Assembly (NCBI RefSeq): GCF_001293525.1 | Contig: NZ_BBYR01000012.1 | Coordinates: 46,796-110,795 of the forward strand | DNA length: 64,000 nucleotides | Source of the DNA: Pseudideonella sakaiensis | GTDB taxonomy: Bacteria > Pseudomonadota > Gammaproteobacteria > Burkholderiales > Burkholderiaceae_C | Direction of reading: 5' to 3' | In this document: one piece after another, positions 45,437 to 53,702 of the stretch | How positions within the stretch are numbered: position 1 is the stretch's first letter | Layout: each line of letters begins with the position of its first letter | Program-made: the position numbers and the translations under genes | The notes under the pieces: generated by a model | Seen by the model: the letters and a program-made list of their open reading frames with translations, nothing else | The model's database searches: none | Told to the model about the DNA's origin: nothing

Positions 45437-47398
45437 ATGAGCGATCCCGGCTTCCCCGCCTTGCCCCTGGCCCATGCCCGGCGGCGCTTCTTCGCCGAAG
45501 GCCGCGACCCCGGCGACGCGATCGCCGCGCACATCCACCGCTCGTGGACCCGCTGCCGCACGCTCGCTCTCCACGACGGCGACACGCCACCGCTCGACCG
45601 GGCCCAGCTCGGCGAGCGGCGCGAGCAGGCGATGCGGCTGCTGGAATGCGCACGGCCGGAGCTGGACAGCCTGAGCGAGCATGCGCTGGCGCATGGCTGC
45701 GCGGTGCTGCTCTCGGACGCGAGCGGCCTGATCCTCGACGAGATCGGCAGCGTGGACTTCCTGCCCAAGGCCCAGCGCCTGGCGCTGACGCCCGGGGTGG
45801 ACTGGTCCGAAGGAACGCGTGGCACGAATGCCATCGGCACCGCGCTGATGGAGCGCGAGCCCCTGATGGTGCTCGGCGCCGAGCACGCGCTGCCGCGCAA
45901 CGGGCTGCTCGGCTGCGCGGCGGCACCGATCTTCAACGGCCGCGGCGGCATCGCCGGCGTGCTCGACCTGTCGGGCGAGGCCTCGCAGATCAACGTGCAC
46001 GCGCTCGGCCTGGTGCGGATGGCTGCGCGCCAGGTGGAGCACCGGCTGCTGTGGGCCGGCGCGCGCGGCCGGCTGCTGCGCTTCCACCGGCGGCCCGGGC
46101 TGCTTGGCTCGGCGAGCGAAGGCCTGGTCGTGATCGAGGAGGGTCGCGTGGTCGCGGCGAACCGCGTCGCCCTCGCGCTGCTCGGCCTGGGCTGGGACGC
46201 CCTGCTGGACCAGCCGGCCGAGCGCTGGTTCGGCCGCGCCTGGGCGCAGGCGCCGGGCGGCCGCGGCCTGCTGACACTGCCGGATGGCTGCCAGATCGCC
46301 GCGGCTACCGAGCGCCTGGCGGCCGAAGGGGCGCGGCGCTGGCCCGCCGCCCCGGCCGTGGCGTCAGGCCAGGCGGGTTCCTTGTCGAACGAGCACCGGC
46401 CCGGCGAGGACGAGGCCGCCGATGCGCTGGCGGCGCCGCTCGAGCGCGCGCGACGCGTCATGGACCAGGGCCTGCCGGTGCTGGTGACCGGCGAGACCGG
46501 CAGTGGCAAGGAGGTGTTCGCCCGCCGGCTGCATGCCGCCGGGCGCCGCCGCGGCGGGCCCTTCGTGGCCGTCAACTGCGCGGCGCTGCCGGACACGCTG
46601 ATCGAGGCCGAGCTCTTCGGCTACGAGGAAGGCGCCTACACCGGCGCCCGCCGCCGCGGCATGCCCGGCCGGGTCCGCGAGGCCGACGGTGGCATCCTCT
46701 TCCTCGACGAGATCGGCGACATGCCGGCCCTGCTGCAGACCCGCCTGCTGCGCGTGCTCGAGGAGCGCGCCGTGACGCCGCTGGGCGGCGGCCGCCGCAT
46801 CGCGGTCGACTTCGACCTCGTCTGCGCCACCCACCGGGACCTGGACGCCATGGTCGCCGACGGACGCTTCCGCGCCGACCTGCTCTACCGCATCGACGGC
46901 TGGCGCGTGACCCTGCCGCCGCTGCGCGCGCGGCCGGACCGCCGCGCGCTGATCGCCGGCCTGTTCGCCGAACTCGGCGGCGGCGCGCGCGACGTGGTGC
47001 TCGACGCGGCCGCGCTGGACCGCCTCGTCGCGCACGACTGGCCGGGCAACCTGCGGCAGCTCGCCAGCGTGCTGCGCACCGTGCTCGCACTGGCCGACGA
47101 CGGTGCGACCATCGGGCCCGACGAGCTGCCGCGGCTGGGCGGCGCCCCCGCGGCCGCCCCGGCACCGGGTGCGGCCGGGTCTCCCGCCAGCGCGGCCGCC
47201 GCGGCCACGGCCGAAGCCACGCCGCCGGCCGAGCCCTCCGGCGGCCGGCTGCCGCTGTCGGCGCTGCAGGCCCAGGCCATCGACCAGGCCCTGGCCGACT
47301 GCGGCGGCCGCGTGGCCGAGGCGGCCCGCCGGCTCGGGCTGCACCGCAGCAGCCTGTACCGGCACCTGGCGCGGCGTGCGGCGGCTGGGGCAGACTGA
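45437..47398 (+). CDS. AcoR-type sigma-54-dependent transcriptional activator
   Basis: 653 residues. N-terminal GAF-type sensor (about residues 75-200, with [15 protein letters not shown] and [18 protein letters not shown]), a linker with a PAS-like stretch ([15 protein letters not shown]), then the AAA+ domain: Walker A GETGSGKE (352-359), sigma-54 contact loop GAYTGA (399-404, Tyr replacing the usual Phe), Walker [13 protein letters not shown] Fis-type helix-turn-helix closes it ([20 protein letters not shown]). It is divergent from the aldehyde dehydrogenase, whose promoter is of the sigma-54 class, so it is the evident activator. The inducer (acetoin, alcohol or aldehyde) is not readable. 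Confidence 0.92.
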   Translation: MSDPGFPALPLAHARRRFFAEGRDPGDAIAAHIHRSWTRCRTLALHDGDTPPLDRAQLGERREQAMRLLECARPELDSLSEHALAHGCAVLLSDASGLILDEIGSVDFLPKAQRLALTPGVDWSEGTRGTNAIGTALMEREPLMVLGAEHALPRNGLLGCAAAPIFNGRGGIAGVLDLSGEASQINVHALGLVRMAARQVEHRLLWAGARGRLLRFHRRPGLLGSASEGLVVIEEGRVVAANRVALALLGLGWDALLDQPAERWFGRAWAQAPGGRGLLTLPDGCQIAAATERLAAEGARRWPAAPAVASGQAGSLSNEHRPGEDEAADALAAPLERARRVMDQGLPVLVTGETGSGKEVFARRLHAAGRRRGGPFVAVNCAALPDTLIEAELFGYEEGAYTGARRRGMPGRVREADGGILFLDEIGDMPALLQTRLLRVLEERAVTPLGGGRRIAVDFDLVCATHRDLDAMVADGRFRADLLYRIDGWRVTLPPLRARPDRRALIAGLFAELGGGARDVVLDAAALDRLVAHDWPGNLRQLASVLRTVLALADDGATIGPDELPRLGGAPAAAPAPGAAGSPASAAAAATAEATPPAEPSGGRLPLSALQAQAIDQALADCGGRVAEAARRLGLHRSSLYRHLARRAAAGAD

Positions 47399-47473
47399 GC
47401 GCCTTCCCGTGCCGGTGCCGGCCCGCTGCCGCGGCCGCCCCGGCCTTCCGTCCTCCCCGACCCGCCCGACGCC

Positions 47474-47908
47474 ATGCCCCCCTCGCGTTCCCGCCCGGCC
47501 GACCCGCCGACCCCGGCCTGCCCGCCCGACGCGGCCCTGCCGCCGACCGAGGCCCGGCCCTCTCGGCCCACGGCCCGCTTCCGGCTGCGCGTGACGGTCG
47601 GTGACGCGATCGCGATCGGCCCCGGCAAGATCGCGCTGCTCGAGGCGATCGCGGCCACCGGCTCGCTGACCGAGGCCGCGCGCCACCTCGGCATGTCCTA
47701 CCGGCGCGCCTGGCTGCTGCTGGACCAGATCAACCGCTCGCTGAAGCTGCCGGCCGTCGACTCAGCCAAGGGCGGCGCCCACGGCGGCGGCAGCGTGCTG
47801 ACCGCCGTCGGCGAGGAGGTGGTGACGCTCTACCGCGGCATCGAGGCCACGGCCGAGGCCGCCTGTGCCGACGCGCTGAAGCGCCTGCTGGCCCTCGTGG
47901 CGCGCTGA
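47474..47908 (+). CDS. ModE-like single-domain transcriptional regulator
   Basis: 144 residues. After a proline-rich stretch of about 35 residues comes the LysR-like winged helix of ModE proteins: IGPGKIALLEAIAATGSLTE, AARHLGMSYRRAWLLLDQIN, then GGSVLTAVGEEVVTLYRGIE. The two C-terminal molybdate-binding (TOBE) domains of E. coli ModE are absent, so molybdate sensing must differ or depend on a partner. It lies directly upstream of modB, and 24-base boxes occur in front of modB, modA and two other genes. DNA-binding control of this locus is therefore likely. Confidence 0.85.
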   Translation: MPPSRSRPADPPTPACPPDAALPPTEARPSRPTARFRLRVTVGDAIAIGPGKIALLEAIAATGSLTEAARHLGMSYRRAWLLLDQINRSLKLPAVDSAKGGAHGGGSVLTAVGEEVVTLYRGIEATAEAACADALKRLLALVAR

Positions 47909-47953
47909 GCGGGCGGCTCCCGGAGACGGCGCCGGCGTGGCCGCGCGTCGCTG

Positions 47954-47977
47954 CGCCATATACTCCGGGATACTTCG
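47954..47977. promoter_or_regulatory. Predicted ModE box in front of modB
   Basis: On the minus strand it begins CGAAGTAT and ends AGTATATGGCG, matching the box at 51669 at its outer bases and in AGTATAT-NN-CG. It contains TATACT, a good -10 box (47959-47964), and ends two bases before the modB ATG. Confidence 0.6.
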
Positions 47978-47979
47978 AT

Positions 47980-48654
47980 ATGCTGGATTCCTCTGCCTGG
48001 GTCGCGCTGGCCCTGTCCCTGAAGGTGGCCGGCTGGGCCACCGCCATCAACCTGGTGCTCGGCGTGGCCGCCGGCTGGGTGCTGGCGCGGCACCGCTTCC
48101 CCGGGCGCGACCTGGTCGATGCGCTGCTGACGCTGCCGATGGTGCTGCCGCCGACGGTGCTCGGCTACTACCTGCTGGTGGTGATCGGCCGGCGCGGCTG
48201 GCTCGGCGGCTGGCTGCACGAGACCTTCGGCATCCAGCTCATCTTCACCTGGCAGGGCGCGGTCATCGCCGCCAGCATCGTCGCCTTCCCGCTGGTGATG
48301 AAGGCCGCGCGCGCCGCCTTCGAGGGCGTCGACCGGCGCTTCGAGCAGGCCGGGCGCGTGCTCGGCCTCGGCGAATGGGCGGTGTTCTTCCGCGTCTCGC
48401 TGCCGCTGGCCTGGCGCGGCATCCTCGCCGGCGTGCTGCTGGCCTTCGCCCGCGCGCTCGGCGAGTTCGGTGCCACGCTGATGGTGGCCGGCAGCATCCC
48501 GGGCCGCACCCAGACCCTGTCGGTGGCGGTGTACGAGGCGGTGCAGGCCGGCCAGGACGACGTGGCCAACCTGCTGGTGGCGATCACCTCGATCACCTGC
48601 ATCGCGGTGCTGCTCGCGGCCGGCCGGCTGTTGCCGGCCCGCGCCACGTCATGA
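47980..48654 (+). CDS. modB: Molybdate ABC importer, permease
   Basis: 224 residues, five to six transmembrane segments. ALSLKVAGWATAINLVLGVAAG at the N-terminus, LPMVLPPTVLGYYLLV and the ATPase-contact loop EQAGRVLGLGEWAVFFRVSLP are all typical ModB. ATG 47980 lies only about 9 bases after a likely transcript start and is overlapped on the upstream side by the predicted ModE box, so there is no room for a ribosome site. The message may be leaderless. It overlaps modC by 4 bases. Confidence 0.93.
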   Translation: MLDSSAWVALALSLKVAGWATAINLVLGVAAGWVLARHRFPGRDLVDALLTLPMVLPPTVLGYYLLVVIGRRGWLGGWLHETFGIQLIFTWQGAVIAASIVAFPLVMKAARAAFEGVDRRFEQAGRVLGLGEWAVFFRVSLPLAWRGILAGVLLAFARALGEFGATLMVAGSIPGRTQTLSVAVYEAVQAGQDDVANLLVAITSITCIAVLLAAGRLLPARATS

Positions 48655-49502
48655 GCCGCCGCGCCGGACGGCCGCCCGCGCCGCCGGGCGGGGCGCCTCG
48701 GCCCTTGGGGGCGCCCACGATGAGCAGCGCCGCCGCAGCGCCGCGCGAGGCAGGCTTCGACGTCGACCTCGTGCACGCCGTGCACAGCGGGCCGCGCCGC
48801 TTCGACCTGCGCCTGCGCTTCGAGACCACGGCGCGTCGCACCGTCATCTACGGTCCGTCCGGGGCCGGCAAGAGCATGACCCTGCAGGCCCTGGCCGGCC
48901 TGTTGCGGCCGCAGGGCGGCCACGTGCGCTTCGGCGGCGAGACGCTGTTCGACGCGGCCCGCGGCGTCGACGTGCCGGCCCGCCGGCGCGGCTTCGGCTA
49001 CGTGTTCCAGGACTACGCGCTGTTTCCCCACCTGAGCGTGCGGCAGAACGTCGCCTTCGGGCTGCAGCGCGGCTGGCGCAATCCCTCGCCGCGCGCCCGC
49101 GACCCGCGCGTCGAGCACTGGCTGCGGCGCGTCGAACTGGCCGAGGTGGCGCACCAGCGGCCGGCCGAGCTGTCGGGCGGCCAGCGCCAGCGCGCCGCGC
49201 TCGCGCGGGCGCTGGTGCAGCAGCCGCGCGCACTGCTGCTCGACGAACCCTTCTCGGCGCTCGATCCGGCGCTGCGCCGGCGCCTGCGCATCGAGCTGGA
49301 TGCACTGCTGCACGAGGTCGCGATCCCGGTCGTGATGATCACCCACGACCCCGAGGACCTGGCCTGGTTCGGCGAGCACACGCTCGCGCTGGAGGGCGGG
49401 CGGCGGGTCGACGTCGTGGCCGGTGCGCTGGCCGACGGCACGCCGCCGCGGCCGGGACCCGGTGCGCCGGCGCCCGCTCAGCGCCCCCTCGCGCAGCCTT
49501 GA
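48651..49502 (+). CDS. modC: Molybdate ABC importer, ATP-binding protein
   Basis: Walker A GPSGAGKS, Q-loop FQDYALFPHL, signature LSGGQRQRAALARAL, Walker B LLLDEPFSALD, H-loop VMITHDPEDL. The ATG at 48651 overlaps the modB stop (ATGA) and gives 283 residues; an ATG at 48720 gives 260 and may be the true start, since homologous sequence begins near FDVDLVHAVHSG. The usual C-terminal molybdate-binding (TOBE) domain of ModC is missing; the protein ends soon after the ATPase domain. The 3' end overlaps the convergent DUF2325 gene by 25 bases. Confidence 0.9.
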   Translation: MSRRAGRPPAPPGGAPRPLGAPTMSSAAAAPREAGFDVDLVHAVHSGPRRFDLRLRFETTARRTVIYGPSGAGKSMTLQALAGLLRPQGGHVRFGGETLFDAARGVDVPARRRGFGYVFQDYALFPHLSVRQNVAFGLQRGWRNPSPRARDPRVEHWLRRVELAEVAHQRPAELSGGQRQRAALARALVQQPRALLLDEPFSALDPALRRRLRIELDALLHEVAIPVVMITHDPEDLAWFGEHTLALEGGRRVDVVAGALADGTPPRPGPGAPAPAQRPLAQP

Positions 49503-50971
49503 CCGCCGCCCGGACGGCCCGCGACCGCTCCAGCGTCCGACACGCTGTCGCCGGGCCACAGGCCAGCCACGAAGCTCGTGATGCTCGCGCTGCGCAGCGC
49601 AACGAAGGGCGTGCCCGAGCGGGCACAGGCCCGCTTCAGCGTGGCCACCGAATCATGGTCGACGCAGTCGACCGGAAACATCACCAGATCGGCCGCAGCC
49701 ACCGCCGCCGCCAGCAGTCCCTTGCGGTCCTCCAGGCCGCCGTCGTGGCGCTGGAAGTTCCCGCCATGCCGCAGGACCAGGTCGCGGATGGCGCCGCTCG
49801 AGCTGGGGCGGCCGCCCACATAGAGGATCCGCCGGCCGGCCAGGGCCGCTCGCCAAGGCGGCTGCGCGACGCCCGGCGGCCGCTCCATACCAAGAGCCGG
49901 CGGGACGGCGCCCGCCACCGGCGCTTCGGGCGCTCCCCACAGCGCCGGCCCATGGACCTCGATCCGCTCCAGTTCCTCGGCCAGGCGCGACAGCTGCCGC
50001 CGCAGGTGCTCGACCTCGTCCTGCAGCCGCGCGCGCTCCGCCTCGGCGGACTGCCATCGCCGTTCGGCCTGTTCACGGCGACGGACCTGGAGCGCGAGCT
50101 GCCCGGCCAGCGCGAGCCGCTCGTCCTGCGCCTCGCCCGGCTCGACCTCCGGCAGCGCCGCATCGGCCAGCCGCCGCTGGGCGTGGGAGAGCGCCTCGCC
50201 CAGGGTGGCGAGGCGGTGGTCGCGCTCGGCCAGCAGCGCCTGGCTGCGCTGCTGGCTGCGGCCCAGCCGCTCGCGCAGCTCGGCGTTCTCCTGCGCAAGA
50301 CCGTTCATCCGGCGCACGTCGGCGCGGTGCGCGGAACCGGCCAGGTGGGAGAGCATGTGCACGTCGCCGAAGGCGAGTTGGCGCAGCGAGGCGTCGACGT
50401 CGCGGTGGGTCAGCAGTGCCCAGTAGGCACCAGTGACATCGCCACGCTGCAGCGCCTCGGCCCAGCGGGCGCGCAGCTCCTCACTGCCATGTACGGTCGC
50501 GAACAGGTGCAGCGTGGCGGCGTGCCGCTGGTCGAGCGCCTTGTGCAGCGCGCGCGCCGCGCGCCCACCCTGCGAGGCCAGCATGACCGCCTCGTGGTGC
50601 ACCTCCAGATCGCCGAGGCCGTGGACGTCGATGAAGCGCGCCATCAGCCGGCGCAGCTCGTCGGTGCCGAGGCAGGTGCCGATCACCGAGCAGTGCAGGT
50701 GCGGATCGAGCTGGGACAGCCGGGCACGGCCGCTGCCCGTTGCGGCCGGCGGCGGCCCGGCATCGGCAGCGTCTGCTGCGCCGGCCCGTTCGTCGGTCGC
50801 CGGCGTTTGCACGCTGACGTCGACCGGGCCGCAGGCGACGGGCGAGGTCGCGCCGGCGGCATCGGCACAGCAGGCCGGGCGCAGGCGCGCATGCCGGATC
50901 GGGTCGTCCGGCACCTCCGGCGGGTCCAGCAGGGCGGTCAGGGCCGCACGCTTGAAAGGAGGGGCATCCAT
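49478..50971 (-). CDS. DUF2325-domain protein in the molybdate locus
   Basis: 497 residues. The C-terminal 100 residues are the DUF2325 domain (RRILYVGGRPSSSGAIRDLV, LVMFPVDCVDHDSVATLKR). Before it is a long coiled coil (about residues 225-340), and the N-terminal part carries a helical region with conserved histidines and cysteine (LDPHLHCSVIGTCLGTDELR, LEVHHEAVMLASQGG). Such proteins are of unknown function; in related bacteria they occur near molybdate genes (from memory). The start MDAPPFK at 50971 is preceded by a predicted ModE box 110 bases upstream, so its expression is probably tied to molybdenum status. Its tail overlaps modC. Confidence 0.8.
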   Translation of the reverse strand: MDAPPFKRAALTALLDPPEVPDDPIRHARLRPACCADAAGATSPVACGPVDVSVQTPATDERAGAADAADAGPPPAATGSGRARLSQLDPHLHCSVIGTCLGTDELRRLMARFIDVHGLGDLEVHHEAVMLASQGGRAARALHKALDQRHAATLHLFATVHGSEELRARWAEALQRGDVTGAYWALLTHRDVDASLRQLAFGDVHMLSHLAGSAHRADVRRMNGLAQENAELRERLGRSQQRSQALLAERDHRLATLGEALSHAQRRLADAALPEVEPGEAQDERLALAGQLALQVRRREQAERRWQSAEAERARLQDEVEHLRRQLSRLAEELERIEVHGPALWGAPEAPVAGAVPPALGMERPPGVAQPPWRAALAGRRILYVGGRPSSSGAIRDLVLRHGGNFQRHDGGLEDRKGLLAAAVAAADLVMFPVDCVDHDSVATLKRACARSGTPFVALRSASITSFVAGLWPGDSVSDAGAVAGRPGGGQGCARGR

Positions 50972-51080
50972 GGCATTGACGGGCGAAGCGGGGCCGTGAG
51001 GGCAGACCGGGGCGGCGAGCCAAGCCGCGGCGGCGCCATCGCCACCATCCGCCCGAGCGGCATCGCCATGCCACGCGAAT

Positions 51081-51104
51081 CGATATGCTCTGCAGAATAT
51101 CACG
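51081..51104. promoter_or_regulatory. Predicted ModE box in front of the DUF2325 gene
   Basis: Begins CGATATGC, core TGCAG, ends AATATCACG. Compared with 51669-51692 it shares CGATATGC, TGCAG and ATAT at the same positions in a 24-base frame. It lies in the 193-base spacer between the DUF2325 start and the upstream oxidoreductase stop. Confidence 0.65.
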
Positions 51105-51164
51105 CATGCCGTCGAACGGCCGCTGATGCCACGCAGCGGCGATCCGGCGCCGCCGGCCGCGACC

Positions 51165-51650
51165 TCAGAGTGCATGCACCTCGATGCGCTCCAGCCCATG
51201 CAGATGGCGCGGACCGAGGCGGTGGTCATGGGCCGACAGCAGCGCCAGCGGCCCGAGCGGCGGCGCGAGAGCCTGGCCCTGCTGCGCCCAGATCACCAGC
51301 ACGCCTGCGCCGATCGGCCCGTTGTAGAGCTCGTTCCAGCTGAAGAGCGCGCGGTAGCCATCGGCGGCGACCGCGGCGACGATGCAGCGCTTGCGCAGCG
51401 CGCGCGGCTGCATCGAGAAGCCGCCCGCGTCGAGAACGTCGATCAGACGAACGCCGCGGGCCGCCTCCAGCCGACCGATCGGACGCCCCGTGAAGCACTG
51501 CAGCTCGAAGGGACCGGCCTCCCGTTCGCCCAGCTGCCGCAGCGCCTCGGGCGGCCACCGGCCGGGGCGTGGCAGCGCGCCCGCGAGCAGCAGGGCGGGC
51601 CCGGGCGGACCCGCGACCGCCTGGGCGGCGGCCTCCATGGTCGAGGACAT
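51165..51650 (-). CDS. Small molybdopterin-binding-domain (sulfite oxidase-like) protein
   Basis: 161 residues, resembling a stand-alone oxidoreductase molybdopterin-binding domain: LQCFTGRPIGRLEAARGVRL (with a possible Mo-liganding cysteine), IVAAVAADGYRALFSWNELYN, then LVIWAQQGQ and PLALLSAHDHRLGPRHLHGL. No signal peptide is seen. ATG 51650 follows AAAGAGGTG. It is divergent from modA across a spacer that contains a predicted ModE box. A link to molybdenum metabolism is therefore supported by fold and position; its substrate, if it is an enzyme at all, is unknown. Confidence 0.72.
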   Translation of the reverse strand: MSSTMEAAAQAVAGPPGPALLLAGALPRPGRWPPEALRQLGEREAGPFELQCFTGRPIGRLEAARGVRLIDVLDAGGFSMQPRALRKRCIVAAVAADGYRALFSWNELYNGPIGAGVLVIWAQQGQALAPPLGPLALLSAHDHRLGPRHLHGLERIEVHAL

Positions 51651-51668
51651 GGCGACACCTCTTTGCGA

Positions 51669-51692
51669 CGATATGCATTGCAGTATATTTCG
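51669..51692. promoter_or_regulatory. Predicted ModE box between modA and the molybdopterin gene
   Basis: Begins CGATATGC, core TGCAG, ends ATATTTCG, in the 105-base divergent spacer, so it could control both genes. Confidence 0.65.
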
Positions 51693-51755
51693 ATACCGCG
51701 CGTGCCGTACGCTGCGGCGCAGCGCCTCGCCCCACCCACCGAGAGACGTCACACG

Positions 51756-52526
51756 ATGCCCTTCACGACCCTCACCACGCGCCTGCGCGGCGCCCTGCTG
51801 GCCACGCTGCTCGGCGCCGCGGGCCTGGCCGCCCAGGCCGCCGACCTGACCGTCTCGGCCGCCGCCAGCCTCACCAATGCCTTCCGCGAGCTGGCGCCGG
51901 TCTTCGAGGCCGGGCATCCCGGCACCAAGCTGCTGCTCAACTTCGCCGCCTCCGATGCGCTGCTGGCGCAGATCGCCAAGGGTGCGCCGGCCGACGTCTT
52001 CGCCGCGGCGGACCAGGAGTCGATGGACCGCGCCGAGGCGCAGAAGCTGCTGGTGCCCGGAACGCGGCGCGATTTCGTCGCCAACGCGCTGGTCCTGATC
52101 GCCCCGACCGGCACCACCGCCGGGGTCGCCGCGCTCGCCGACCTGCAACAGGCGGGCGTGCGGCGGGTCGCGATCGGCAACCCCGGCGGGGTGCCGGCCG
52201 GCCGCTATGCCAAGGCCGCGCTCGAGGCGGCGGGCCTGTGGGCGGCGGTCGAGCCGAAGGCCGTGCTCGCCACCAACGTGCGCCAGGCCCTCGACTACGT
52301 CGCCCGCGGCGAGGTCGACGCCGGCTTCGTGTACGCCACCGACGCGGCGATCCAGAAGGACAAGGTCCGGCTGGTGGCGACGGTCCCCACCGAGAAGCCC
52401 ATCCTCTACCCGATCGCCGCCGTCGCCGGCGGACCGAACGCCGAGGGCGCCCGCCAGTTCCTCGCCTTCCTGCAGACCCCGCCCGCGCAGGCGGTGCTGG
52501 CGAAGTACGGCTTCCGCCGGCCCTGA
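51756..52526 (+). CDS. modA: Molybdate ABC importer, substrate-binding protein
   Basis: 256 residues. Signal peptide LRGALLATLLGAAGLAAQAA, cleaved near residue 28. The mature N-terminus DLTVSAAASLTNAFRELAPVFE and the blocks LLNFAASDALLAQIAKGAPADVF, VPAGRYAKAALEAAG and GEVDAGFVYATDAAI are characteristic of ModA; the ASLT serine region contacts oxyanion. It is 2.2 kb from modBC, with two minus-strand genes between, so the transporter genes are split into separate units controlled by similar boxes. Confidence 0.93.
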   Translation: MPFTTLTTRLRGALLATLLGAAGLAAQAADLTVSAAASLTNAFRELAPVFEAGHPGTKLLLNFAASDALLAQIAKGAPADVFAAADQESMDRAEAQKLLVPGTRRDFVANALVLIAPTGTTAGVAALADLQQAGVRRVAIGNPGGVPAGRYAKAALEAAGLWAAVEPKAVLATNVRQALDYVARGEVDAGFVYATDAAIQKDKVRLVATVPTEKPILYPIAAVAGGPNAEGARQFLAFLQTPPAQAVLAKYGFRRP

Positions 52527-52538
52527 GCGGCCGCGCCC

Positions 52539-52991
52539 GTGAGCCCCGGCACGATGCGCCGCCCGCCCACGCCTTCCGAGGCCCCCGCGTCGCAGCGGGT
52601 GAGCCTGTGCTCGGTACGGGTCGATCCCGGCGCCGATGGCTTCGTGATGGAGCTCGCCGATGCCGACGGCGACAGCACGCGCCTGGCGTTCCCGCGCTGG
52701 GTGCTGCACCAGCTGCTGCGCTGGCTGCCGCAGGTGGAGCGCAGCCTCCGGCAGCAGGAGGGCGAGGCCGCGAACGCGTCCGGCGACGCGCGTCCGGTCA
52801 CGGCCTGGTCCCTCGTGCCCCGGCCGGCCGGCCTCACGCTGCGGCTGCAGGACGACCGCTTCATCGAGACCCGCCTGCAGCTCGATCCCGCGCGCGCCCG
52901 GGCGCTGCACCAGGCGCTCGGCCAGGCCCTCGGCCAGTCGGTCGGACCCTCGGCCGGCGCGCCGCCGGAGCGCCGCGACACCGGGACCTGA
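52539..52991 (+). CDS. Hypothetical protein downstream of modA
   Basis: 150 residues from GTG 52539 (ATG 52554 possible), 12 bases after modA and so probably co-transcribed. No recognised family. The sequence has strand-like segments (RVSLCSVRVDPGADGFVMEL, TLRLQDDRFIETRLQLD) around a helical stretch (LAFPRWVLHQLLRWLPQVERS), and no signal peptide or membrane helix. It looks like a small cytoplasmic protein. Function unknown. Confidence 0.55.
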   Translation: MSPGTMRRPPTPSEAPASQRVSLCSVRVDPGADGFVMELADADGDSTRLAFPRWVLHQLLRWLPQVERSLRQQEGEAANASGDARPVTAWSLVPRPAGLTLRLQDDRFIETRLQLDPARARALHQALGQALGQSVGPSAGAPPERRDTGT

Positions 52992-53030
52992 GGGCCGCGC
53001 GCCGTTCGGCCTGCGAGCCGCCAGTGCCCT

Positions 53031-53702
53031 TCAGTCCGCGAAGCTGTAGGGCCCGCCGCGCTCCAGCGCCCGGCGGTAGGCCGGCCGCGCGTGGATGCGC
53101 TCGAGGAAGTCCATCAGCCGCGGCCGCGTCGCGTCGAGGCCGGCGCGCTGGCGCGCGGCTTCCAGCGGGAAGCTCATCTGGATGTCGGCGGCGCTGAAGT
53201 CGGCGCCGGCGAACCAGGGGCGCTGCGCGAGCTCGCCTTCGAGGAAGTCGAGGTGGGTGGTGAGCTGGGGCTGGATGAAGGCGGCGTTCACCTTGCCCAC
53301 CAGGCCCTTGATGACCGGCTTGACGAAGAAGGGCACCGGCGTGCTGGCGATCTTGTCGAAGACCAGGCGCATCAGCAGCGGCGGCATCGCCGAGCCCTCG
53401 GCATAGTGCAGGAAGTAGGTCCAGCGCAGCCGCTCCGGGCTGCCGGGCGGCGGCACCAGCCGGCCGCCGCCGTGGCGCTCGACCAGGTACTCGATGATCG
53501 CGCCCGACTCGGCCACCACCGTGTCGCCGTCGGCGATCACCGGCGACTTGCCGAGCGGGTGCACGCGGCGCAGCTCGGGCGGCGCCAGCATGGTCTTCGG
53601 ATCCCGCCGGTGGTGGCGGATCTCGTAGGGCAGGCCGAGCTCCTCGAGCAGCCAGAGCACGCGCTGCGAGCGGGAGTTGTCGAGGTGGTGGACGAGGATC
53701 AT
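53031..53702 (-). CDS. Glutathione S-transferase family protein
   Basis: 223 residues. N-terminal thioredoxin-like domain (MILVHHLDNSRSQRVLWLLE, where NSRSQRV gives the catalytic Ser; HPLGKSPVI with the cis-proline; DTVVAESGAIIEYLVER for glutathione binding) and an all-helical C-terminal domain (WFAGADFSAADIQMSFPLE). Likely conjugates glutathione to electrophiles or acts in detoxification; the substrate is unknown. The ATG at 53702 overlaps the upstream methyltransferase stop by 4 bases, so the two form a unit. Confidence 0.92.
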   Translation of the reverse strand: MILVHHLDNSRSQRVLWLLEELGLPYEIRHHRRDPKTMLAPPELRRVHPLGKSPVIADGDTVVAESGAIIEYLVERHGGGRLVPPPGSPERLRWTYFLHYAEGSAMPPLLMRLVFDKIASTPVPFFVKPVIKGLVGKVNAAFIQPQLTTHLDFLEGELAQRPWFAGADFSAADIQMSFPLEAARQRAGLDATRPRLMDFLERIHARPAYRRALERGGPYSFAD

